From NCBI GenBank assembly GCA_029260675.1, contig JAJDCV010000090.1, forward strand, positions 1 to 12,841: a stretch of DNA of 12,841 bases, read 5' to 3'. The notes below the pieces were generated by a model that worked only from the letters and a program-made list of their open reading frames with translations, did not search any database and was not told the DNA's origin. This DNA is from Phycisphaeraceae bacterium (lineage in GTDB: Bacteria > Planctomycetota > Phycisphaerae > Phycisphaerales > Phycisphaeraceae). The stretch's first letter is position 1. The number at the start of each line of letters is the position of its first letter. Shown here in pieces: positions 1 to 6,507 of this stretch. Both the position numbers and the translations under genes were made by a program.

Positions 1-367
1 CCGTGTCGGCTGGCTCGACCTGGTCGCACTGAAATACACCGCCACACTCAGCGGCGCGACCGGCATCGCGCTGATGCTCATGGACGTCCTCTCGGGCCTC
101 CCCGAACTGAAACTCTGCACCGGTTACCGGCACAACGGCAAGACGCTGACGAACTTCCCCGCCGACGCCGGCGTACTGGATACCCTGGAGCCGGTGTACG
201 AAACCGTCCCCGGGTTCGAGCAAGCCATCGACGGCTGCCGAAGGTTCGACGACCTGCCCGAAAACGCCCGGGCATATATCAAACGGATCGAACAACACGT
301 CGGCGTCCCCGTCGCCATGGTCAGCGTTGGCCCAAGACGTGACCAGACCGTGTTAAGAGATGTGTGA
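1..367 (+). CDS. purA: Adenylosuccinate synthetase, C-terminal part (5' end outside window)
   Basis: This enzyme joins IMP and aspartate with GTP to make adenylosuccinate, the first committed step from IMP to AMP, in the cytoplasm. The frame is open from base 2. The visible 121 residues match the end of the family: RVGWLDLVALKY near the start (the family has RxGWxDxVAL), then DVLSGLPELKLCTGY, a PVYE block, a YIKRIE helix, and the closing signature SVGPRRDQT. The final codons (GAT GTG TGA) lie inside the heptamer inverted repeat that spans the junction with uppS, so the last two residues probably come from that element. The stop is 42 bases upstream of the preferred uppS start, on the same strand, so cotranscription is possible. 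The catalytic N-terminal part with the P-loop is off the window. The family assignment is secure. Confidence 0.95.
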   Translation, partial: RVGWLDLVALKYTATLSGATGIALMLMDVLSGLPELKLCTGYRHNGKTLTNFPADAGVLDTLEPVYETVPGFEQAIDGCRRFDDLPENARAYIKRIEQHVGVPVAMVSVGPRRDQTVLRDV

Positions 368-465
368 TGGTAGATTGTGGATGGTGGATGGAAAGAAGGC
401 GGTGGAATCATGTCTAGCACGAACACATCTGAACCATCCCCCATCCCAAATCCCCCATCCCCCAT
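359..465. repeat. Palindromic element of imperfect 7-bp repeats spanning purA end and uppS start
   Basis: The left arm (366-393) reads as four 7-bp units, GATGGTA, GATTGTG, GATGGTG and GATGGAA. The right arm (434-468) reads as CCATCCC, CCATCCC, AAATCCC, CCATCCC and CCATCTC. The two arms are inverted copies: comparing 359-391 with the reverse complement of 433-465 gives about 26 matches in 33 positions by eye, and the innermost 13 bases (379-391 with 434-446) pair with one mismatch. The intervening 392-433 contains AAGAAGG and the uppS start codon. Such short tandem heptamers resemble the STRR repeats described in cyanobacteria. No transposase accompanies it. Mobility and function are inference. 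Confidence 0.75.
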
Positions 466-1174
466 CTCCCCCCTCCCGCGCCACGTCGCCATCATCATGG
501 ACGGCAACGGCCGATGGGCCCAGGCCCAGGGCAAGGACCGGACCTTCGGCCACCGCACTGGCGGCGAACGCATACGTCCCCTGGTCACCGAGTGCGCCGA
601 ACTCGGCCTTGAGGTCCTGACCCTCTACAGCTTCTCCACCGAAAACTGGACACGCTCACAGGACGAGATCGACTTCCTCATGGGTCTTTACGTCGAGTAC
701 CTCATCGCCGAACGCGGCGAGCTGCACAAAAACAACATCCGCTTCGTGCAGATCGGCCGACGTGAAGGGCTGCCGCAACAGGTCCTCGACGAACTCGACC
801 AGACCGTCGAACTCACAAAAGACAACACCGGCCTGACCCTGGCGCTGGCGCTGAACTACGGCTCGCGCACCGAGATCACCGACGCGGTCCGCGCCATCGC
901 ACACAAGATCAAAGACGGCTCACTCCACCCCGACGCCATCGATGAAAAGCTCTTCAGCAACCACCTCTATACCGCCGGCCTCCCTGACCCTGACCTGCTG
1001 ATCCGCACCGCCGGGGAGATGCGCCTAAGCAACTACCTGCTCTGGCAGATCAGCTACGCCGAACTCTACGTAACCGACGTCCGCTGGCCCGAGTTTGATC
1101 TCCCTGAACTACACAAGGCCCTGCAAGCCTTCGCCAGCCGTAAACGCAGGTTCGGCGGGGTCGCGGCCGAATAA
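410..1174 (+). CDS. uppS: Undecaprenyl diphosphate synthase (cis-prenyltransferase)
   Basis: The enzyme condenses farnesyl diphosphate with isopentenyl diphosphate units to make the C55 carrier lipid used for peptidoglycan and polysaccharide export. From the ATG at 410 the protein has 254 residues, usual for the family. It shows HVAIIMDGNGRWA with the catalytic Asp at residue 31, TLYSFSTENW, a NYGSR block, and the C-terminal DPDLLIRTAGE and RLSNYLLWQ signatures. I prefer ATG 410 over an in-frame GTG at 377 because AAGAAGG (393-399) sits 10 bases before it. Residues 5-23, rich in Pro, Ser and Ile, are encoded by the right arm of the heptamer repeat and form an N-terminal extension ahead of the conserved core. 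The stop lies 9 bases from the convergent ATP-grasp gene. A weak AT stem, AATAAA/TTTATT at 1170-1188, sits at the junction. Confidence 0.95.
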   Translation: MSSTNTSEPSPIPNPPSPISPLPRHVAIIMDGNGRWAQAQGKDRTFGHRTGGERIRPLVTECAELGLEVLTLYSFSTENWTRSQDEIDFLMGLYVEYLIAERGELHKNNIRFVQIGRREGLPQQVLDELDQTVELTKDNTGLTLALALNYGSRTEITDAVRAIAHKIKDGSLHPDAIDEKLFSNHLYTAGLPDPDLLIRTAGEMRLSNYLLWQISYAELYVTDVRWPEFDLPELHKALQAFASRKRRFGGVAAE

Positions 1175-1183
1175 ACAGGCGAT

Positions 1184-2320
1184 TTATTTTTCTTTCATCG
1201 CGCCGTACACAAGCTCCGCCATCGACTTGAGCTTGTTAAAGCAATCGTCCCGCGACGATCCCGACGCAAACACCGTGCAAACCGCCGCGCCTTGACGCAG
1301 CGATTTGCCCGCCTCCGGCACGTCGGCGACCTGATCCTTGCTGAATACTTCATAAAGGTCCGGCACCGCCCCGGCCTGCTTGGCGTACACCACCGCCTTG
1401 CCTTGCGCCGCGGCACGGCCCGGCTTGCCTTTGCGCGAGCCATCGGTGGGGCTAAGCGCATGCACCCCCGTGATCTTCTCGACCAACTCCACGCTCGCTG
1501 TGTAACGCGGGTTCACCTCCACCGGCCAGAGATTGCCCTTGAAATCCATGACCAGGTCCACCCCGAACACCCCGCGCAGATCAAACCGCTGCGTCAGCAC
1601 CACCCCCAGATGCGACATCGTCTCACGCGTCGCCTCGGAAACCTGCAACGGCCCGATCGAACCGCAGTACGCGAACTCACTCGCGCCGAAACATGGCTCC
1701 CCGATCAGCTGCTCGGTCGCCCCCAACAAAATCGACGACCACCCGTCGCAGTGATACACCGCGCTGATCGGCATCCCGCGCACATGTTGTTGCAGGTAAT
1801 GCGTCGCATCGATCGGACTGCCCGGGTGCCACCAGTGGATGTCCTGACCGCCGTAGGAGTTCTGTGGTTTTAAAAGGTACTTGGTCTTCCCAAACGACCC
1901 GAACGCCAACCGCCACAGCCGACGCATAAACGAGATCGTCGTCACCGTCTGGCAACGCTTCAGCCCAGGCGTCTTGGGGATCGTCGCCAACGCCGTCGGC
2001 CAACGCACCTTCCGAACCGCCTCGGGCGGCGAGCTTAGAAACTCGTGCTCAAACCCGATCGCCTTAAGCAGGTCCACCTCCCCGTCCAGCCCCCCGGCCA
2101 GCAACACCTTCGCATCACTGGGCGCATCGTCCAATAGCTTAAGGATCCCACGCGGATAATCTTCCCCTTCAATCACCCGCACCCCACCGGCACCCCCAAC
2201 GAGTTCACGCAGATCACGGTCCCCCCGCCGATCCACACACCACGGCTCAAACCCCGCCGCCACCGCCGACTTAGCCGCCGCACGCGCCGAGCTTCCCAAA
2301 ATAATCAGTGGTTTACCCAT
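1184..2320 (-). CDS. ATP-grasp domain protein, probable ATP-dependent carboxylate ligase
   Basis: The predicted protein has 378 residues from the ATG at 2320. An upstream GTG at 2338 would add six residues but lies inside an inverted repeat, and no clear Shine-Dalgarno precedes either start. The N-terminus (MGKPLIILGSSARA) looks like a nucleotide-fold pre-ATP-grasp domain. The phosphate-binding strand KPQNSYGGQDI is near residues 151-161. The metal-binding part contains GVFGVDLVMD (about 251-259) and PVEVNPRYTAS (about 266-276), whose Asp, Glu and Asn are the expected magnesium ligands. The EVNPR block followed by VELVEKITG resembles the COG2232 group, ATP-grasp proteins found in some methylotrophs and planctomycetes beside tetrahydromethanopterin-linked C1 genes. 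No such gene is visible here, so the substrate remains unknown. Superfamily assignment is firm, the subgroup tentative. Confidence 0.85.
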   Translation of the reverse strand: MGKPLIILGSSARAAAKSAVAAGFEPWCVDRRGDRDLRELVGGAGGVRVIEGEDYPRGILKLLDDAPSDAKVLLAGGLDGEVDLLKAIGFEHEFLSSPPEAVRKVRWPTALATIPKTPGLKRCQTVTTISFMRRLWRLAFGSFGKTKYLLKPQNSYGGQDIHWWHPGSPIDATHYLQQHVRGMPISAVYHCDGWSSILLGATEQLIGEPCFGASEFAYCGSIGPLQVSEATRETMSHLGVVLTQRFDLRGVFGVDLVMDFKGNLWPVEVNPRYTASVELVEKITGVHALSPTDGSRKGKPGRAAAQGKAVVYAKQAGAVPDLYEVFSKDQVADVPEAGKSLRQGAAVCTVFASGSSRDDCFNKLKSMAELVYGAMKEK

Positions 2321-2327
2321 GCAGACA

Positions 2328-2344
2328 TGATACGGCACGTATCA
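2328..2344. promoter_or_regulatory. Perfect inverted repeat just upstream of the ATP-grasp start
   Basis: TGATACGGCACGTATCA has 7-base arms with a 3-base centre and ends 7 bases before the ATG at 2320, read on the minus strand. It could be a regulator operator or an RNA hairpin occupying the place where a ribosome binding site would be expected. The function is inferred from position and symmetry only. Confidence 0.4.
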
Positions 2345-2409
2345 CTGAACATCATGGTACGTTTGCTACGGTTACAACATTCGACGTTAGTAAACGCAAT
2401 CTTTGATAG

Positions 2410-2453
2410 CTGCGGGGCGACGCCCCGCAGGCCCGCCGTATGTCATACGGCGG
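2410..2453. repeat. Two adjacent GC-rich hairpins
   Basis: The first hairpin pairs CTGCGGGGC (2410-2418) with GCCCCGCAG (2422-2430) around GAC, a perfect 9-bp stem. The second pairs CCGCCGTA (2433-2440) with TACGGCGG (2446-2453) around TGTCA, 8 bp. They lie after the stop of the small zinc-ribbon gene and before the ATP-grasp start, both on the minus strand. A run of six A follows at 2458-2463, which on the minus strand puts the T run before the hairpins, so this is not a standard intrinsic terminator for that strand. A 3' stabiliser or a REP-like palindromic repeat is more likely. Confidence 0.6.
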
Positions 2454-2479
2454 CTAGAAAAAAGGTGTGTCGATGCGTT

Positions 2480-2767
2480 TCACTCTGCATCATCGGCTGC
2501 GTCCGATCCGGCTTCCGCCTCTTCCGCCGCCGCGAGCATCTGCGCCTTCTTGTTCGCGTCCCAGGACTCGCCGTAGCGGAACAAAATCAGGTGGCACTTC
2601 TTGCAGCGGTAGCCCTCCATGCGATTCGGCCGCATCACCGCGTGGGTCCCGGGCACGTCCTCGGCCAACCCGCCCCCGCCTGGCGTCCGCCCGTGCAGCC
2701 AGTGCATCCCGCCGGACACAGGCAGCAATCCTTCTTCCATCAACGCGTTACATTCCGGGCATCGCAT
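2480..2767 (-). CDS. Small zinc-ribbon protein (DUF6487-like)
   Basis: This predicted 95-residue cytoplasmic protein carries two CxxC pairs, MRCPECN at residues 3-6 and YRCKKCH at residues 55-58, which together would bind one zinc ion. Between them lie GLLPVSGGMHWL and a Gly-rich loop. After them comes the hydrophobic strand LILFRYGE and an acidic Ala/Glu/Asp tail. The order CP.C...M..G, then W, then C..C....F.Y resembles the DUF6487 family of unknown function. The start at 2767 is well supported: GGGAGG (complement of 2775-2780) stands 7 bases before the ATG. A longer reading from 2821 has no such site. The coding frame ends 160 bases before the ATP-grasp start. Its role is unknown; zinc binding is inferred from the cysteines. 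Confidence 0.7.
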   Translation of the reverse strand: MRCPECNALMEEGLLPVSGGMHWLHGRTPGGGGLAEDVPGTHAVMRPNRMEGYRCKKCHLILFRYGESWDANKKAQMLAAAEEAEAGSDAADDAE

Positions 2768-2860
2768 GAGGTGTCCTCCCGTTAAGGCCATCCCTGGAAC
2801 CTGCCGCCCATTTTCGCACACTTAGCCCCAGTACCGCAAGCCATAAAAATCGAAAACATA

Positions 2861-2889
2861 TTGTTTGGGAGAGGCGGTGTGGTTATGAT
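2861..2889 (+). promoter_or_regulatory. Sigma70-type promoter for the dockerin-repeat gene
   Basis: TTGTTT (2861-2866) and TATGAT (2884-2889) are separated by exactly 17 bases, in a locally AT-rich stretch of an otherwise GC-rich sequence. The -10 matches the consensus at five of six positions; the -35 matches at three. Transcription would begin near 2896 and give a leader of about 40 bases that contains the strong ribosome binding site AGGGAGG (2926-2932), 5 bases before the ATG at 2938. Confidence 0.55.
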
Positions 2890-2937
2890 CGACCCGGTCC
2901 AGGGCATCTGTGGAGCACTATTTCTAGGGAGGCAGCA

Positions 2938-3528
2938 ATGCGTTTGACACTCATCGCCGTCGTTGCGGTTGGGCTATTGATCGCTGCGTCACCATCCTTC
3001 GCGCAGCCGGCGGGCACACTTTGTCCAGACAACGGCGCCTTCGATAACGGCTGTGACGGCTTCATCGGGATTGTGGAGTTGAATCTGGTGCTGGGCAACT
3101 GGAATCAAGACGTGACGCCGGGCGATCACTTTGCGGGTGACGCGTCCGGGGATGGCTTCGTCGGGATCGATGACCTGAACATCGTGCTGGGCAATTGGAA
3201 CAACGGCACGCCGCCGCCGCTGTCCGCCAGTGACACATCCGATCAGGACGCCGACGACTGCTTCCCTGAAGACCCTCTCTGCGGAGGAGGTGGCTTCTTC
3301 GGAATTGCTGAGCTAAACAGGGTGCTCGGTGCGTGGAACCAGACGGTTCCCCCTGCCGATCCACTGGCAGACTGGTCTGGTGACGGCTATATCGGGATTG
3401 CCGACTTGAACGTTGTGCTGGGCAACTGGAACGCCGGTACGCCGCCGGCCGCCGTTCCCGAGACCGGGACGCTGGCTGTGTTGGGTCTTCTAGGCCTGCT
3501 GCCGCTGCGCCGTCAATACCGGCGGTGA
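2938..3528 (+). CDS. Exported protein of four dockerin-like repeats with PEP-CTERM-like tail
   Basis: The 196-residue protein begins with a signal peptide (MRLTLIAVVAVGLLIAASPSFA, written here as residues 1-22) with likely cleavage after SFA. The mature part is four copies of a GxGFxGIxxLNxVLGxWN unit at about residues 40-56, 72-88, 118-134 and 149-165. These resemble the calcium-loop-plus-helix halves of type I dockerins. Repeats 2 and 4 keep the acidic loop (SGDGFVGIDDLN, SGDGYIGIADLN); repeats 1 and 3 are degenerate, and repeat 3 has GGGG there. Cysteine pairs C29/C39 and C108/C115 precede repeats 1 and 3, so the protein looks like a duplicated two-repeat module. The end, VPETGTLAVLGLLGLLPLRR, is a PEP-CTERM-type signal with PET for PEP: short motif, hydrophobic helix, basic tail. 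There is no catalytic domain. A cell-surface or secreted calcium-binding role is inference. Confidence 0.85.
   Translation: MRLTLIAVVAVGLLIAASPSFAQPAGTLCPDNGAFDNGCDGFIGIVELNLVLGNWNQDVTPGDHFAGDASGDGFVGIDDLNIVLGNWNNGTPPPLSASDTSDQDADDCFPEDPLCGGGGFFGIAELNRVLGAWNQTVPPADPLADWSGDGYIGIADLNVVLGNWNAGTPPAAVPETGTLAVLGLLGLLPLRRQYRR
3088..3431 (+). repeat. Internal direct repeats of the dockerin-like gene
   Basis: A 17-base motif, GTGCTGGGCAACTGGAA, occurs at 3088-3104, with one change at 3184-3200, and again exactly at 3415-3431. The third protein repeat has a diverged version near 3320. The nearly identical DNA encoding repeats 1, 2 and 4 points to recent duplication or gene conversion inside the gene. 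Confidence 0.8.
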
Positions 3529-3535
3529 CTTTTTT
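3508..3535 (+). terminator. Possible weak intrinsic terminator of the dockerin-repeat gene
   Basis: CGCCG (3508-3512) pairs with CGGCG (3520-3524) around a 7-base loop, followed by GTGAC and six T (3530-3535). The stem is only 5 bp and lies within the last codons of the gene, so the call is tentative. Its T run overlaps the stop codon of the convergent rny gene. Confidence 0.35.
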
Positions 3536-5162
3536 ACTTCGCGTACTCGATCGTCCGCATCTCTCTTAGCACCGTCACGCGGATCTCGCCGGGGAAGGTC
3601 ATCTCGTCGCTGATGCGTTTGGCGATGTCGCGTGCGATGTAGCTGCAGTTGGTGTCGTCGACGTTGTCCGGATCGACGATCACGCGGACCTCTCGGCCGG
3701 CCTGGATGGCGTAGGCGTTCTTTACGCCCTTCATGTCGGTGGCGATCGCTTCGAGTTGTTCCAGCCGCTTGACGTAGCGGTCCAGCGTCTCACGCCGTGC
3801 GCCGGGGCGTGCGCCACTAATAGCGTCGGCGGCCATGACGATCGGGGTGTAGGGCGTGGTCGAGGGGATGTCGTTGTGGTGCCCGCCGATCGCGTTGAGG
3901 ACCGCTTCTTTTTCGCCGAATTTCTTGGCGAAGTCCATCCCGATCTGCGGGTGCCCGCCCTCGGCCTCGTGGTCCAGCGCCTTGCCGATGTCGTGCAGGA
4001 AACCACAACGCCGCGCCAGCTCGCCGTCGAGTCCCAACTCATCGGCGATGACCTGGCAGAGGTACGCGGCCTCCATCGAGTGGCGCAGGATGTTCTGCCC
4101 GTAGCTGGTCCGGTAGTACAGCCGGCCCATGGTTTCCGAGAGCTTGGGGTGCAGGCCCTGGATGTTGGCCTCGATGCACGCGTCCTTGCCGTACTTCACG
4201 ATCCGCTGATTGATATCTTTGGTCACCTGCGAGGTGATCTCTTCGATCCGCGTGGGGTGGATCCGCCCGTCTTCCAGGAGCTTGTGCATCGTCTCCGCGG
4301 CGATGGCCCGGCGGACCGGGTCGAAGCAGGACACCACGATCACGCCGGGTGTGTCGTCGACGATCACATCCACGCCGGTCGATTTCTCGAACGCGCGGAT
4401 GTTCCTGCCTTCACGCCCGATGACCCGGCCCTTCATGTCATCTGACGGGATCGCGATCGCGTTGACGGTCGAGTCGGCGGTGTGTTCCGAGGCGTAGCGC
4501 TGGATCGCCTGGAGCGTGATCTTCAGCGCGGTGTCTTTCGCTTCTTCCTCGGCCCGCTCGGTGATCTGTCTCACCAGTTGCCCGGCCTCGTGCTGGCACT
4601 CGTTTTCCACCGCCTTGAGTGATTCCCGCTTGGCCTCTTCTTCGGACAGGTTCGCGATCCGCAGCAGCGTCTGCTTCTGCTCCCGGCGGGCGGCCTCGAT
4701 CAGCTCTTTACGCTCGGTGATCAGGGCGTTCAGCTCGTCCTGTTTGCCGGCCAACTGGACCTCGCGCTTCTTGACGCCCGCGTCCATCTCGTCGAGGTAT
4801 TTTTCCTTGGTGGTCAGGGTGTCCAGCTTGCGGTCCAGGTTGTCTTCGCGCTTGGTCAGGCGGCGTTCGGCTTCCTTGATCTCGTTGCGCTGCCCGTTGA
4901 TTTCCTTTTCGAAGCTCTCTCGCCGCTTGGCCAGCTCGTTGAGCCCGTCGAGTTCGGCCTGTTTCTTGAGTGTCTGGGCCTCGCTCTGGGCCTTGTCCAG
5001 CAGGTCCTGGGCCTGGCGCCGGCTCTGGGTGAGGATCTGCACGCCCAGGAACTTGCGGAGGATCACGGTTGCGACGATGCCGAGGATAAGCCCGACCAGG
5101 CCGTACAGCAGCCAGCCGTTGCCGCCGCCGGGGTCTTGTGCCAGCAGAATGATGGTGTTCAC
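3534..5162 (-). CDS. rny: Ribonuclease Y
   Basis: This is the membrane-anchored endoribonuclease that starts mRNA decay in many bacteria lacking RNase E. The 542 residues follow the full family layout: one transmembrane helix (about 17-36), a long charged coiled coil (about 45-215), a KH RNA-binding domain with GRVIGREGRNIRAFE at 245-259, and an HD phosphohydrolase domain with H361, the HD pair in FLHDIGKALDHE (390-391) and GGHHND (426-431). The C-terminal domain ends with EIRVTVLREMRTIEYAK. The start codon is GTG at 5162; AAAGGG, 8-9 bases upstream, supports it. It is transcribed alone or from the 570-base region upstream, and its stop lies 5 bases from the end of the convergent dockerin-repeat gene. 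No key residue seems to be missing. Confidence 0.97.
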   Translation of the reverse strand: MNTIILLAQDPGGGNGWLLYGLVGLILGIVATVILRKFLGVQILTQSRRQAQDLLDKAQSEAQTLKKQAELDGLNELAKRRESFEKEINGQRNEIKEAERRLTKREDNLDRKLDTLTTKEKYLDEMDAGVKKREVQLAGKQDELNALITERKELIEAARREQKQTLLRIANLSEEEAKRESLKAVENECQHEAGQLVRQITERAEEEAKDTALKITLQAIQRYASEHTADSTVNAIAIPSDDMKGRVIGREGRNIRAFEKSTGVDVIVDDTPGVIVVSCFDPVRRAIAAETMHKLLEDGRIHPTRIEEITSQVTKDINQRIVKYGKDACIEANIQGLHPKLSETMGRLYYRTSYGQNILRHSMEAAYLCQVIADELGLDGELARRCGFLHDIGKALDHEAEGGHPQIGMDFAKKFGEKEAVLNAIGGHHNDIPSTTPYTPIVMAADAISGARPGARRETLDRYVKRLEQLEAIATDMKGVKNAYAIQAGREVRVIVDPDNVDDTNCSYIARDIAKRISDEMTFPGEIRVTVLREMRTIEYAK

Positions 5163-5736
5163 TTATCGAGCCCTTTATGCCGGCTTCGGTGCGAGATTAC
5201 GCACACCTTGCCGGGTGGTTAGGGCACGATCACAAGGCAATCCGCAGACGCTTAACGTCGCGGGGATCAGCTCGTCATGGCGACCGATCGGGCTCCGGGG
5301 CCGGCGGTCGGATCACAGGTCAGAGGGTCTGTCCTGTCACAGCGGTGGAGGGCGGTTGCGGGTGTTGCCCGTATCGTTTGAAGCGGGCTTGTCGGGCGTG
5401 GACATCTGCGCGTCCCTGCCCCCAGTCCCCGCGGTGGCCCCGGTGCTGTGGGATGATCCGAACTTCAAAGGCATTGCGGTGGAGCGTCATAAATCTATCC
5501 CGCCTGTCGTAACAAGCGGCCGGTGGGCCTGCTTACACAAACCCAAGCGGTTGATCGGTCGCCGATGCGGGCTGAAACTTACCTGCCCGGATCGTGCCGG
5601 TTAACGCCGTTTAACACGGCGATCACACGGAACTTACAGGCGGCTGCGCCGCCTCTTTGAGGGGGTCGAAATACAATGATCCCGACCGGCTCAAAGTCAT
5701 GTATCCTGTGATTTTATCCCCGCGGCGCTCCAGCCG
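5163..5736. other. Intergenic region with no gene recognised
   Basis: This 574-base stretch lies between rny and the zinc-ribbon membrane protein, both on the minus strand. Its open frames, the longest on the plus strand at 5177-5512, have Arg/Cys-rich translations unlike any family I recognise. It contains two small hairpins: CGCCGT/ACGGCG at 5605-5621 with loop TTAAC, and AGGCGGC/GCCGCCT at 5638-5654 with loop TGC. Neither is followed by a T run on the minus strand, though the second could mark the 3' end of the upstream gene. I do not find tRNA, tmRNA, SRP RNA or RNase P RNA signatures. The rny promoter must lie here if rny is transcribed separately, but I see no convincing -35/-10 pair. 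Confidence 0.6.
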
Positions 5737-6501
5737 TCAAGTTTCCACAGGCGATGCACCTTGGCTCACCGTGTTATCGGACTCTTCGGCCCGGGTATGA
5801 GCATTGGCGTGCTTAGTTTGCCTAACCCCTATCCAGACAAGCATTTCGAACCATAACATCGCCACGCACCCGATCAGAACCATCATCTCGATAGATTGCC
5901 AGGTGCCCCAGACGCCCAGCAGGCGGTGCATCCACCGATCGATATCGCCAGCCATATACCGATCCAGCGTAAGTCCCATCAGAATCGCCGCCGGCATCCA
6001 GCCTACACACGCGTAACAAACCACGCGCTCGGCCAACGCAAAGGGCACACGCCAGCCCCGGCGTCGGCCAAAAAAAATCACACCCAACACCTCCACGTAG
6101 CTCAATAAATAGAGGCCCGCCACCAGTAGACCGGCCTCGAACAGATCGGCTTCCAGAGACCAGGAACCTATCGCTGAGTCCCAGAGCAACCAACACAAGC
6201 CAATCAGCAATATCATTTTCAACATGAACCACCGGGCGGGCGCGTTAGAACCGCCTACCGACATGCGTCGGAAAAACGTTCTAGGCCGTCGCACCAGGTT
6301 CAGATCCACCTGATTCCCCTCGCCTGGGCCCACGCGCAGGTCCGGCGAAGACGCCGCGATGGCCAAGCCACACTCCGGGCAGTTACCCTCTGCTGAAAGA
6401 CCTTTCAGCGCATAGCCGCAGTCTTCGCAGAGTGTGTCGGGGCCGGGGAATGAGGATTCACTCACGGATGAATGATAGCGGTCAGCGCACGGCTTTCCCA
6501 C
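5737..6501 (-). CDS. Zinc-ribbon membrane protein, four predicted transmembrane helices
   Basis: This predicted 254-residue protein begins with a zinc ribbon, LCEDCGYALKGL then GNCPECGLAI, with cysteines at 25, 28, 41 and 44. This pattern is often seen at the N-terminus of planctomycete membrane proteins. A basic stretch, RRPRTFFRRM (71-80), precedes four hydrophobic segments at about 92-111, 121-144, 159-179 and 203-226, and the C-terminal tail is polar. The general plan (ribbon, basic linker, helix bundle) recalls YIP1-like proteins, but I cannot confirm it. The GTG at 6501 stands 6 bases after the stop of the glycosyltransferase-like gene, in favour of one operon. A GTG at 6465 would still retain the ribbon, and neither has a strong ribosome binding site. 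The function is unknown. It is last in the run that begins at 9392. Confidence 0.75.
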   Translation of the reverse strand: MGKPCADRYHSSVSESSFPGPDTLCEDCGYALKGLSAEGNCPECGLAIAASSPDLRVGPGEGNQVDLNLVRRPRTFFRRMSVGGSNAPARWFMLKMILLIGLCWLLWDSAIGSWSLEADLFEAGLLVAGLYLLSYVEVLGVIFFGRRRGWRVPFALAERVVCYACVGWMPAAILMGLTLDRYMAGDIDRWMHRLLGVWGTWQSIEMMVLIGCVAMLWFEMLVWIGVRQTKHANAHTRAEESDNTVSQGASPVET

Positions 6502-6507
6502 CAGATG

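Noticed and set aside
377..409. GTG start for uppS at 377
   Set aside because: It lies inside the left arm of the heptamer repeat without a ribosome binding site; ATG 410 has AAGAAGG at a fitting distance and gives the family length.
434..468. CRISPR-like short direct repeats
   Set aside because: The units are 7 bp in tandem with no spacers, so this is a heptamer repeat.
1170..1188. Bidirectional terminator between uppS and the ATP-grasp gene
   Set aside because: The stem is only six A/T pairs (AATAAA/TTTATT), too weak to call.
3756..4445. Plus-strand open frame of 229 codons
   Set aside because: It lies wholly inside rny on the other strand; its translation has no recognisable domain, while the rny frame has full KH and HD domains.
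5177..5512. Possible 111-codon gene upstream of rny
   Set aside because: There is no ribosome binding site, no recognisable family, an Arg/Cys-rich composition, and another frame of similar type overlaps it.
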